Shown: one piece after another, positions 47,392-59,686 of the stretch
Layout of the letters: each line of letters opens with the position of its first letter
Position numbering within the stretch: position 1 is the first letter of the stretch
Assembly (NCBI GenBank): GCA_964036665.1
Contig: OZ038529.1
Span: 14,516,060-14,580,059 of the forward strand
Length of the DNA: 64,000 nucleotides
DNA from: Gordius sp. MW1
Taxonomy: Eukaryota; Nematomorpha; Gordioida; Gordea; Gordiidae
Reading direction: 5' to 3'
The notes under the pieces: generated by a model
The model's database searches: none
The model's input: the letters and a program-made list of their open reading frames with translations, nothing else
What the model was told of the DNA's origin: nothing
Position numbers and translations under genes: made by a program

Positions 47392-49860
47392 TCAATATCG
47401 CTTTTTAAGCGTGTCTCTAGTTTTTGTGAAACAAGCTCTATGCGATCGTGATTTAAAGTTAATATTTTTTGATGAGTGATCAAAAAAAAATTTTTCACGG
47501 ATTTCACCTCTGATATCGAAAATTTTCATGAGGCATATATGGTTGAACAAAAATGTTGAAAAACTTTTGAGATCGAAAAAAATATTTTTTTTCATATTCT
47601 TTCGAAAGGTGGCTGAAAAAATCTTTAACAGTTAGTAAATATTCTTAGCATTATGTCCTTGTTAGGATCTCGATCAAAAATTTTGCACGGGGGGAAGTCT
47701 TAAATTGAGAGATATTAAAATTTTCGTGTTGCGTTTAGATTGTTTCAATTTCGCTTTTTAAGCGTGCCTCTATTTTTTGTGAAACAAGCTCTATGCGATC
47801 GTGATTTAAAGTTAATGTTTTTTGATGAGTGATCAAAAAAAATTTTTTCACGGAATTTACCTCTGATATCGAAAATTTTCATGAGGGGTATATGGTTGAA
47901 CAAAAAAGTTGAAAAACTTTTTAGATCGAAAAAAATATTTTTTTTCATATTCTTTCGAAAGGGGGCTGAAAAAATCTTTAACAGTTAGTAAATATTCTTA
48001 GCATTATGTCCTTGTTAGGATCTCGATAAGAAATTTTGCACGGGGGGAAGTCTTAAATTGAGAGATATTAAAATTTTCGTGTTGCGTTTAGATTGTTTCA
48101 ATTTCGCTTTTTAAGCGTGTCTCTAGTTTTTGTGAAACAAGCTCTATGCGATCGTGATTTAAAGTTAATATTTTTTGATGAGTGATCAAAAAAAATTTTT
48201 TCACGGAATTTACCTCTGATATCGAAAATTTTCATGAGGGGTATATGGTTGAACAAAAAAGTTGAAAAACTTTTGAGATCAAAAAAAATATTTTTTTTCA
48301 TATTCTTTCGAAAGGGGGCTGAAAAAATCTTTAACAGTTAGTAAATAATCATAGCATTATGTCCTTGTTAGGATCTCGATAAGAAATTTTGCACGGGGGG
48401 AAGTCTTAAATTGAGAGATATTAAAATTTTCGTGTTGCGTTTAGATTGTTTCAATATCGCTTTTTAAGCGTGTCTCTAGTTTTTGTGAAACAAGCTCTAT
48501 GCGATCGTGATTTAAAGTTAATATTTTTTGATGAGTGATCAAAAAAAATTTTTTCACGGATTTCACCTCTGATATCGAAAATTTTCATGAGGCATATATG
48601 GTTGAACAAAAAAGTTTCAACTTTTTAGATCGAAAAAAATATTTTTTTTCATATTCTTTCGAAAGGGGGCTGAAAAAATCTTTAACAGTTAGTAAATATT
48701 CTTAGCATTATGTCCTTGTTAGGATCTCGATAAGAAATTTTGCACGGGGGGAAGTCTTAAATTGAGAGATATTAAAATTTTCGTGTTGCGTTTAGATTGT
48801 TTCAATTTCGCTTTTTAAGCGTGTCTCTAGTTTTTGTGAAACAAGCTCTATGCGATCGTGATTTAAAGTTAATATTTTTTGATGAGTGATCAAAAAAAAT
48901 TTTTTCACTGAATTTACCTCTGATATCGAAAATTTTCATGAGGGGTATATGGTTGAACAAAAAAGTTGAAAAACTTTTGAGATCAAAAAAAATATTTTTT
49001 TTCATATTCTTTCGAAAGGGGGCTGAAAAAATCTTTAACAGTTAGTAAATAATCATAGCATTATGTCCTTGTTAGGATCTCGATAAGAAATTTTGCACGG
49101 GGGGAAGTCTTAAATTGAGAGATATTAAAATTTTCATGTTGCGTTTAGATTGTTTCAATTTCGCTTTTTAAGCGTGTCTCTAGTTTTTGTGAAACAAGCT
49201 CTATGCGATCGTGATTTAAAGTTAATATTTTTTGATGAGTGATCAAAAAAAAATTTTTCACGGAATTTACCTCTGATATCGAAAATTTTCATGAGGGGTA
49301 TATGGTTGAACAAAAAAGTTGAAAAACTTTTGAGATCAAAAAAAATATTTTTTTTCATATTCTTTCGAAAGGGGGCTGAAAAAATCTTTAACAGTTAGTA
49401 AATAATCATAGCATTATGTCCTTGTTAGGATCTCGATAAGAAATTTTGCACGGGGGGAAGTCTTAAATTGAGAGATATTAAAATTTTCGTGTTGCGTTTA
49501 GATTGTTTCAATATTGCTTTTTAAGCGTGTCTCTAGTTTTTGTGAAACAAGCTCTATGCGATCGTGATTTAAAGTTAATATTTTTTGATGAGTGATCAAA
49601 AAAAATTTTTTCACGGATTTCACCTCTGATATCGAAAATTTTCATGAGGCATATATGGTTGAACAAAAAAGTTGAAAAACTTTTGAGATCGAAAAAAATA
49701 TTTTTTTTCATATTCTTTCGAAAGGGGGCTGAAAAAATCTTTAACAGTTAGTAAATATTCTTAGCATTATGTCCTTGTTAGGATCTCGATAAGAAATTTT
49801 GCACGGGGAGAAGTCTTAAATTGAGAGATATTAAAATTTTCGTGTTGCGATTAGATTGTT

Positions 49861-50080
49861 TCAATAAAAAAATATTTTTTTCGATCTAAAAAGTTTCAAC
49901 TTTTTAGATCAAAAAAAATATTTTTTTTCATATTCTTTCGAAAGGGGGCTGAAAAAATCTTTAACGATTAGTAAATATTCTTAGCATTATGTCCTTGTTA
50001 GGATCTCGATAAGAAATTTTGCACGGGGGGAAGTCTTAAATTGAGAGATATTAAAATTTTCGTGTTGCGTTTAGATTGTT
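49861..50080 (+). repeat. Fold-back satellite monomer, second copy
   Basis: Same structure and 220-bp length as the fold-back unit at 12737. Arms are 49866-49895 and 49898-49927, with one mismatch (c at 49882 opposite a at 49911) and a tc centre. It keeps aacgattag but has ctgaaaaaatc. The two copies are about 37 kb apart, so this variant moved through the array by exchange. Confidence 0.9.
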
Positions 50081-52162
50081 TCAATTTCGCTTTTTAAGCG
50101 TGTCTCTAGTTTTTGTGAAACAAGCTCTATGCGATCGTGATTTAAAGTTAATATTTTTTGATGAGTGATCAAAAAAAATTTTTTCACGGAATTTACCTCT
50201 GATATCGAAAATTTTCATGAGGGGTAAAAAAGTTGAAAAACTTTTGAGATCAAAAAAAATATTTTTTTTCATATTCTTTCGAAAGGGGGCTGAAAAAATC
50301 TTTAACAGTTAGTAAATAATCATAGCATTATGTCCTTGTTAGGATCTCGATAAGAAATTTTGCACGAGGGGAAGTCTTAAATTGAGAGATATTAAAATTT
50401 TCATGTTGCGTTTAGATTGTTTCAATATCGCTTTTTAAGCGTGTCTCTAGTTTTTGTGAAACAAGCTCTATGCGATCGTGATTTAAAGTTAATATTTTTT
50501 GATGAGTGATCAAAAAAAATTTTTTCACGGAATTTACCTCTGATATCGAAAATTTTCATGAGGGGTATATGGTTGAACAAAAAAGTTGAAAAACTTTTTA
50601 GATCGAAAAAAATATTTTTTTTCATATTCTTTCGAAAGGGGGCTGAAAAAATCTTTAACAGTTAGTAAATATTCTTAGCATTATGTCCTTGTTAGGATCT
50701 CGATAAGAAATTTTGCACGGGGGGAAGTCTTAAATTGAGAGATATTAAAATTTTCGTGTTGCGTTTAGATTGTTTCAATTTCGCTTTTTAAGCGTGTCTC
50801 TAGTTTTTGTGAAACAAGCTCTATGCGATCGTGATTTAAAGTTAATATTTTTTGATGAGTGATCAAAAAAAATTTTTTCACGGAATTTACCTCTGATATC
50901 GAAAATTTTCATGAGGGGTATATGGTTGAACAAAAAAGTTGAAAAACTTTTTAGATCGAAAAAAATATTTTTTTTCATATTCTTTCGAAAGGGGGCTGAA
51001 AAAATCTTTAACAGTTAGTAAATATTCTTAGCATTATGTCCTTGTTAGGATCTCGATAAGAAATTTTGCACGGGGGGAAGTCTTAAATTGAGAGATATTA
51101 AAATTTTCGTGTTGCGTTTAGATTGTTTCAATTTCGCTTTTTAAATGTGTCTCTAGTTTTTGTGAAACAAGCTCTATGCGATCGTGATTTAAAGTTAATA
51201 TTTTTTGATGAGTGATCAAAAAAAATTTTTTCACGGAATTTACCTCTGATATCGAAAATTTTCATGAGGGGTAAAAAAGTTGAAAAACTTTTGAGATCAA
51301 AAAAAATATTTTTTTTCATATTCTTTCGAAAGGGGGCTGAAAAAATCTTTAACAGTTAGTAAATAATCATAGCATTATGTCCTTGTTAGGATCTCGATAA
51401 GAAATTTTGCACGGGGGGAAGTCTTAAATTGAGAGATATTAAAATTTTCGTGTTGCGTTTAGATTGTTTCAATTTCGCTTTTTAAGCGTGTCTCTAGTTT
51501 TTGTGAAACAAGCTCTATGCGATCGTGATTTAAAGTTAATATTTTTTGATGAGTGATCAAAAAAAATTTTTTCACGGAATTTACCTCTGATATCGAAAAT
51601 TTTCATGAGGGGTAAAAAAGTTGAAAAACTTTTGAGATCAAAAAAAATATTTTTTTTCATATTCTTTCGAAAGGGGGCTGAAAAAATCTTTAACAGTTAG
51701 TAAATAATCATAGCATTATGTCCTTGTTAGGATCTCGATAAGAAATTTTGCACGGGGGGAAGTCTTAAATTGAGAGATATTAAAATTTTCATGTTGCGTT
51801 TAGATTGTTTCAATATCGCTTTTTAAGCGTGTCTCTAGTTTTTGTGAAACAAGCTCTATGCGATCGTGATTTAAAGTTAATATTTTTTGATGAGTGATCA
51901 AAAAAAATTTTTTCACAGAATTTACCTCTGATATTGAAAATTTTCATGAGGGGTATATGGTTGAACAAAAAAGTTGAAAAACTTTTTAGATCGAAAAAAA
52001 TATTTTTTTTCATATTCTTTCGAAAGGGGGCTGAAAAAATCTTTAACAGTTAGTAAATATTCTTAGCATTTTGTCCTTGTTAGGATCTCGATAAGAAATT
52101 TTGCACGGGGGGAAGTCTTAAATTGAGAGATATTAAAATTTTCGTGTTGCGTTTAGATTGTT

Positions 52163-55100
52163 TCAATTTCGTTTTTTAAGCGTGTCTCTAGTTTTTGTGA
52201 AACAAGCTCTATACGATCGTGATTTAAAGTTAATATTTTTTGATGAGTGATCAAAAAAAAATTTATCACGGAATTTACCTCTGACATCGAAAATTTTCAT
52301 GAGGGGTATATGGTTGAACAAAAAAGTTGAAAAACTTTTTAGATCGAAAAAAATATTTTTTTTCATATTCTTTCGAAAGGGGGCTGAAAAAATCTTTAAC
52401 AGTTAGTAAATAATCATAGCATTATGTCCTTGTTAGGATCTCGATAAGAAATTTTGCACGGGGGGAAGTCTTAAATTGAGAGATATTAAAATTTTCGTGT
52501 TGCGTTTAGATTGTTTCAATATCGCTTTTTAAGCGTGTCTCTAGTTTTTGTGAAACAAGCTCTATGCGATCGTGATTTAAAGTTAATATTTTTTGATGAG
52601 TGATCAAAAAAAAATTTTTCACGGATTTCACCTCTGATATCGAAAATTTTCATGAGGCATATATGGTTGAACAAAAAAGTTGAAAAACTTTTGAGATCGA
52701 AAAAAATATTTTTTTTCATATTCTTTCGAAAGGTGGCTGAAAAAATCTTTAACAGTTAGTAAATATTCTTAGCATTATGTCCTTGTTAGGATCTCGATAA
52801 GAAATTTTGCACGGGGGAAGTCTTAAATTGAGAGATATTAAAATTTTCGTGTTGCGTTTAGATTGTTTCAATTTCGCTTTTTAAGCGTGTCTCTAGTTTT
52901 TGTGAAACAAGCTCTATGCGATCGTGATTTAAAGTTAATATTTTTTGATGAGTGATCAAAAAAAAATTTATCACGGAATTTACCTCTGACATCGAAAATT
53001 TTCATGAGGGGTATATGGTTGAACAAAAAAGTTGAAAAACTTTTGAGATCAAAAAAAATATTTTTTTTCATATTCTTTCGAAAGGGGGCTGAAAAAATAT
53101 TTAACAGTTAGTAAATAATCATAGCATTATGTCCTTGTTAGGATCTCGATAAGAAATTTTGCACGGGGGGAAGTCTTAAATTGAGAGATATTAAAATTTT
53201 CGTGTTACGTTTAGATTGTTTCAATTTCGCTTTTTAAGCGTGTCTCTAGTTTTTGTGAAACAAGCTCTATGCGATCGTGATTTAAAGTTAATATTTTTTG
53301 ATGAGTGATCAAAAAAAATTTTTCACGGATTTCACCTCTGATATCGAAAATTTTCATGAGGCAAATATGGTTGAATAAAAAAGTTGAAAAACTTTTGAGA
53401 TCGAAAAAAATATTTTTTTTCATATTCTTTCGAAAGGGGGCTGAAAAAATCTTTAACAGTTAGTAAATATTCTTAGCATTTTGTCCTTGTTAGGATCTCG
53501 ATAAGAAATTTTGCACGGGGGGAAGTCTTAAATTGAGAGATATTAAAATTTTCGTGTTACGTTTAGATTGTTTCAATTTCGCTTTTTAAGCGTGTCTCTA
53601 GTTTTTGTGAAACAAGCTCTATGCGATCGTGATTTAAAGTTAATATTTTTTGATGAGTGATCAAAAAAAATTTTTCACGGATTTCACCTCTGATATCGAA
53701 AATTTTCATGAGGCAAATATGGTTGAACAAAAAAGTTGAAAAACTTTTGAGATCGAAAAAAATATTTTTTTTCATATTCTTTCGAAAGGTGGCTGAAAAA
53801 ATCTTTAACAGTTAGTAAATATTCTTAGCATTATGTCCTTGTTAGGATCTCGATAAGAAATTTTGCACGGGGGAAGTCTTAAATTGAGAGATATTAAAAT
53901 TTTCGTGTTGCGTTTAGATTGTTTCAATTTCGCTTTTTAAGCGTGTCTCTAGTTTTTGTGAAACAAGCTCTATGCGATCGTGATTTAAAGTTAATATTTT
54001 TTGATGAGTGATCAAAAAAAATTTTTTCACGGAATTTACCTTTGATATCGAAAATTTTCATGAGGGGTATATGGTTGAACAAAAAAGTTGAAAAACTTTT
54101 TAGATCGAAAAAAATATTTTTTTTCATATTCTTTCGAAAGGGGGCTGAAAAAATCTTTAACAGTTAGTAAATATTCTTAGCATTATGTCCTTGTTAGGAT
54201 CTCGATAAGAAATTTTGCACGGGGGGAAGTCTTAAATTGAGAGATATTAAAATTTTCGTGTTGCGTTTAGATTGTTTCAATTTCGCTTTTTAAGCGTGTC
54301 TCTAGTTTTTGTGAAACAAGCTCTATGCGATCGTGATTTAAAGTTAATATTTTTTGATGAGTGATCAAAAAAATTTTTTTCACAGAATTTACCTCTGATA
54401 TCGAAAATTTTCATGAGGCATCTATGGTTGAACAAAAAAGTTGAAAAACTTTTGAGATCGAAAAAAATATTTTTTTTCATATTCTTTCGAAAGGTGGCTG
54501 AAAAAATCTTTAACAGTTAGTAAATATTCTTAGCATTATGTCCTTGTTAGGATCTCGATAAGAAATTTTGCACGGGGGGAAGTCTTAAATTGAGAGATAT
54601 TAAAATTTTCGTGTTGCGTTTAGATTGTTTCAATTTCGCTTTTTAAGCGTGTCTCTAGTTTTTGTGAAACAAGCTCTATGCGATCGTGATTTAAAGTTAA
54701 TATTTTTTGATGAGTGATCAAAAAAAATTTTTTCACGGAATTTACCTCTGATATCGAAAATTTTCATGAGGGGTATATGGTTAATCAAAAAAGTTGAAAA
54801 ACTTTTTAGATCGAAAAAAATATTTTTTTTCATATTCTTTCGAAAGGGGGCTGAAAAAATCTTTAACAGTTAGTAAATATTCTTAGCATTATGTCCTTGT
54901 TAGGATCTCGATAAGAAATTTTGCACGGGGGGAAGTCTTAAATTGAGAGATATTAAAATTTTCGTGTTGCGTTTAGATTGTTTCAATTTCGCTTTTTAAG
55001 CGTGTCTCTAGTTTTTGTGAAACAAGCTCTATGCGATCGTGATTTAAAGTTAATATTTTTTGATGAGTGATCAAAAAAAAATTTTTCACGGAATTTACCT

Positions 55101-58100
55101 CTGATATCGAAAATTTTCATGAGGGGTATATGGTTGAACAAAAAAGTTGAAAAACTTTTGAGATCAAAAAAAATATTTTTTTTCATATTCTTTCGAAAGG
55201 GGGCTGAAAAAATCTTTAACAGTTAGTAAATAATCATAGCATTATGTCCTTGTTAGGATCTCGATAAGAAATTTTGCACGGGGGGAAGTCTTAAATTGAG
55301 AGATATTAAAATTTTCGTGTTGCGTTTAGATTGTTTCAATATCGCTTTTTAAGCGTGTCTCTAGTTTTTGTGAAACAAGCTCTATGCGATCGTGATTTAA
55401 AGTTAATATTTTTTGATGAGTGATCAAAAAAAATTTTTTCACGGATTTCACCTCTGATATCGAAAATTTTCATGAGGCATATATGGTTGAACAAAAAAGT
55501 TGAAAAACTTTTGAGATCGAAAAAAATATTTTTTTTCATATTCTTTCGAAAGGTGGCTGAAAAAATCTTTAACAGTTAGTAAATATTCTTAGCATTATGT
55601 CCTTGTTAGGATCTCGATAAGAAATTTTGCACGGGGGGAAGTCTTAAATTGAGAGATATTAAAATTTTCGTGTTGCGTTTAGATTGTTTCAATTTCGCTT
55701 TTTAAGCGTGTCTCTAGTTTTTGTGAAACAAGCTCTATGCGATCGTGATTTAAAGTTAATATTTTTTGATGAGTGATCAAAAAAAAATTTTTCACGGATT
55801 TCACCAGTGATATCGAAAATTTTCATTAGGCATATATGGTTGAACAAAAAAGTTGAAAAACTTTTGAGATCGAAAAAAATATTTTTTTTCATATTCTTTC
55901 GAAAGGTGGCTGAAAAAATCTTTAACAGTTAGAAAATATTCTTAGCATTATGTCCTTGTTAGGATCTCGATAAGAAATTTTGCACGGGGGGAAGTCTTAA
56001 ATTGAGAGATATTAAAATTTTCGTGTTGCGTTTAGATTGTTTCAATTTCGCTTTTTAAGCGTGTCTCTAGTTTTTGTGAAACAAGCTCTATGCGATCGTG
56101 ATTTAAAGTTAATATTTTTTGATGAGTGATCAAAAAAAAATTTTTCACGGAATTTACCTCTGATATCGAAAATTTTCATGAGGGGTATATGGTTCAACAA
56201 AAAAGTTGAAAAACTTTTGAGATCAAAAAAAATATTTTTTTTCATATTCTTTCGAATTTTCGTGTTGCGTTTAGATTGTTTCAATATCGCTTTTTAAGCG
56301 TGTCTCTAGTTTTTGTGAATCAAGCTCTATGCGATCGTGATTTAAAGTTAATATTTTTTGATGAGTGATCAAAAAAAATCTTTAACAGTTAGTAAATAAT
56401 CATAGCATTATGTCCTTGTTAGGATCTCGATAAGAAATTTTGCACGGGGGGAAGTCTTAAATTGAGAGATATTAAAATTTTCGTGTTGCGTTTAGATTGT
56501 TTCAATATCGCTTTTTAAGCGTGTCTCTAGTTTTTGTGAATCAAGCTCTATGCGATCGTGATTTAAAGTTAATATTTTTTGATGAGTGATCAAAAAAAAA
56601 ATTTTCACGGATTTCACCTCTGATATCGAAAATTTTCATGAGGCATATATGGTTGAACAAAAAAGTTGAAAAACTTTTGAGATCGAAAAAAATATTTTTT
56701 TTCATATTCTTTCGAAAGGTGGCTGAAAAAATCTTTAACAGTTAGTAAATATTCTTAGCATTATGTCCTTGTTAGGATCTCGATAAGAAATTTTGCACGG
56801 GGGGAAGTCTTAAATTGAGAGATATTAAAATTTTCGTGTTGCGTTTAGATTGTTTCAATTTCGCTTTTTAAGCGTGCCTCTAGTTTTTGTGAAACAAGCT
56901 CTATGCGATCGTGATTTAAAGTTAATGTTTTTTGATGAGTGATCAAAAAAAATTTTTTCACGGAATTTACCTCTGATATCGAAAATTTTCATGAGGGGTA
57001 TATGGTTGAACAAAAAAGTTGAAAAACTTTTGAGATCAAAAAAAATATTTTTTTTCATATTCTTTCGAAAGGGGGCTGAAAAAATCTTTAACAGTTAGTA
57101 AATAATCATAGCATTATGTCCTTGTTAGGATCTCGATAAGAAATTTTGCACGGGGGGAAGTCTTAAATTGAGAGATATTAAAATTTTCATGTTGCGTTTA
57201 GATTTTTTCAATTTCGCTTTTTAAGCGTGTCTCTAGTTTTTGTGAAACAAGCTCTATGCGATCGTGATTTAAAGTTAATATTTTTTGATGAGTGATCAAA
57301 AAAAATTTTTTCACGGATTTCACCTCTGATATCGAAAATTTTTATGAGGCAAATATGGTTGAACAAAAAAGTTGAAAAACTTTTGAGATCGAAAAAAATA
57401 TTTTTTTTCATATTCTTTCGAAAGGGGGCTGAAAAAATCTTTAACAGTTAGTAAATATTCTTAGCATTTTGTCCTTGTTAGGATCTCGATAAGAAATTTT
57501 GCACGGGGGGAAGTCTTAAATTGAGAGATATTAAAATTTTCGTGTTGCGTTTAGATTGTTTCAATTTCGTTTTTTAAGCGTGTCTCTAGTTTTTGTGAAA
57601 CAAGCTCTATACGATCGTGATTTAAAGTTAATATTTTTTGATGAGTGATCAAAAAAAAATTTATCACGGAATTTACCACTGACATCGAAAATTTTCATGA
57701 GGGGTATATGGTTGAACAAAAAAGTTGAAAAACTTTTGAGATCAAAAAAAATATTTTTTTTCATATTCTTTCGAAAGGGGGCTGAAAAAATATTTAACAG
57801 TTAGTAAATAATCATAGCATTATGTCCTTGTTAGGATCTCGATAAGAAATTTTGCACGGGGGGAAGTCTTAAATTGAGAGATATTAAAATTTTCGTGTTA
57901 CGTTTAGATTGTTTCAATTTCGCTTTTTAAGCGTGTCTCTAGTTTTTGTGAAACAAGCTCTATGCGATCGTGATTTAAAGTTAATATTTTTTGATGAGTG
58001 ATCAAAAAAAAATTTTTCACGGATTTCACCTCTGATATCGAAAATTTTCATGAGGCAAATATGGTTGAACAAAAAAGTTGAAAAACTTTTGAGATCGAAA

Positions 58101-58266
58101 AAAATATTTTTTTTCATATTCTTTCGAAAGGGGGCTGAAAAAATCTTTAACAGTTAGTAAATATTCTTAGCATTTTGTCCTTGTTAGGATCTCGATAAAA
58201 AATTTTGCACGGGGGGAAGTCTTAAATTGAGAGATATTAAAATTTTCGTGTTGCGTTTAGATTGTT
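52163..58266 (+). repeat. Variant monomer block recurring 4.69 kb apart
   Basis: Monomers marked by tttatcacgg, gacatcg, aaaatatttaac, gtgttacg, gcaaatatgg and agcattttg cluster at 52163-53923 and again at 57208-58266. Corresponding monomers (52868 and 57561; 53220 and 57914) are 4693-4694 bp apart. Part of the haplotype (cgttttttaag with ctatacgatcg) also occurs alone near 3253. Confidence 0.75.
56042..56501 (+). repeat. Two adjacent deleted monomers
   Basis: The first unit is cut after ttctttcgaa and joins ttttcgtgttgcg of the next monomer, losing about 114 bp. The next unit jumps at an A run (around 56371-56378) from gtgatcaaaa to aatctttaacag, losing about 132 bp. Both carry gtgaatcaagc-type changes around the junctions, and the intact next monomer shares gtgaatcaagc. 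The first junction opens the minus-strand frame to 80 residues, which has no functional meaning. Confidence 0.85.
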
Positions 58267-59686
58267 TCAATTTCGCTTTTTAAGCGTGCCTCTAGTTTTT
58301 GTGAAACAAGCTCTATGCGATCGTGATTTAAAGTTAATGTTTTTTGATGAGTGATCAAAAAAAATTTTTTCACGGAATTTACCTCTGATATCGAAAATTT
58401 TCATGAGGGGTATATGGTTGAACAAAAAAGTTGAAAAACTTTTTAGATCGAAAAAAATATTTTTTTTCATATTCTTTCGAAAGGGGGCTGAAAAAATCTT
58501 TAACAGTTAGTAAATATTCTTAGCATTATGTCCTTCCTTGTTAGGATCTCGATAAGAAATTTTGCACGGGGGGAAGTCTTAAATTGGGAGATATTAAAAT
58601 TTTCGTGTTGCGTTTAGATTGTTTCAATTTCGCTTTTTAAGCGTGTCTCTAGTTTTTGTGAAACAAGCTCTATGCGATCGTGATTTAAAGTTAATATTTT
58701 TTGATGAGTGATCAAAAAAAAAGTTTTCACGGATTTCACCTCTGATATCGAAAATTTTCATGAGGCATATATGGTTGAACAAAAAAGTTGAAAAACTTTT
58801 GAGATCGAAAAAAATATTTTTTTTCATATTCTTTCGAAAGGTGGCTGAAAAAATCTTTAACAGTTAGTAAATATTCTTAGCATTATGTCCTTGTTAGGAT
58901 CTCGATAAAAAATTTTGCACGGGGGGAAGTCTTAAATTGAGAGATATTAAAATTTTCGTGTTGCGTTTAGATTGTTTCAATTTCGCTTTTTAAGCGTGCC
59001 TCTAGTTTTTGTGAAACAAGCTCTATGCGATCGTGATTTAAAGTTAATGTTTTTTGATGAGTGATCAAAAAAAATTTTTTCACGGAATTTACCTCTGATA
59101 TCGAAAATTTTCATGAGGGGTATATGGTTGAACAAAAAAGTTGAAAAACTTTTTAGATCGAAAAAAATATTTTTTTTCATATTCTTTCGAAAGGGGGCTG
59201 AAAAAATCTTTAACAGTTAGTAAATATTCTTAGCATTATGTCCTTCCTTGTTAGGATCTCGATAAGAAATTTTGCACGGGGGGAAGTCTTAAATTGGGAG
59301 ATATTAAAATTTTCGTGTTGCGTTTAGATTGTTTCAATTTCGCTTTTTAAGCGTGTCTCTAGTTTTTGTGAAACAAGCTCTATGCGATCGTGATTTAAAG
59401 TTAATATTTTTTGATGAGTGATCAAAAAAAAAATTTTCACGGAATTTACCTCTGATATCGAAAATTTTCATGAGGGGTATATGGTTGAACAAAAAAGTTG
59501 AAAAACTTTTGAGATCAAAAAAAATATTTTTTTTCATATTCTTTCGAAAGGGGGCTGAAAAAATCTTTAACAGTTAGTAAATAATCATAGCATTATGTCC
59601 TTGTTAGGATCTCGATAAGAAATTTTGCACGGGGGGAAGTCTTAAATTGAGAGATATTAAAATTTTCGTGTTGCGTTTAGATTGTT
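58267..59686 (+). repeat. Tandem 710-bp dimer duplication
   Basis: A two-monomer unit (357 and 353 bp) occurs twice. Both copies have a 4-bp insertion making gtccttccttg (58531-58540 and 59241-59250) and aaattgggag downstream. The insertion is itself a tandem duplication of cctt. The second monomers differ at the gatttcacc/gaatttacc site, so the duplication was later patched by exchange. Confidence 0.85.

Noticed and set aside
56042..56284. An 80-residue minus-strand frame, longer than the others.
   Set aside because: It is extended by the deletion junction at 56255, not by a real gene.
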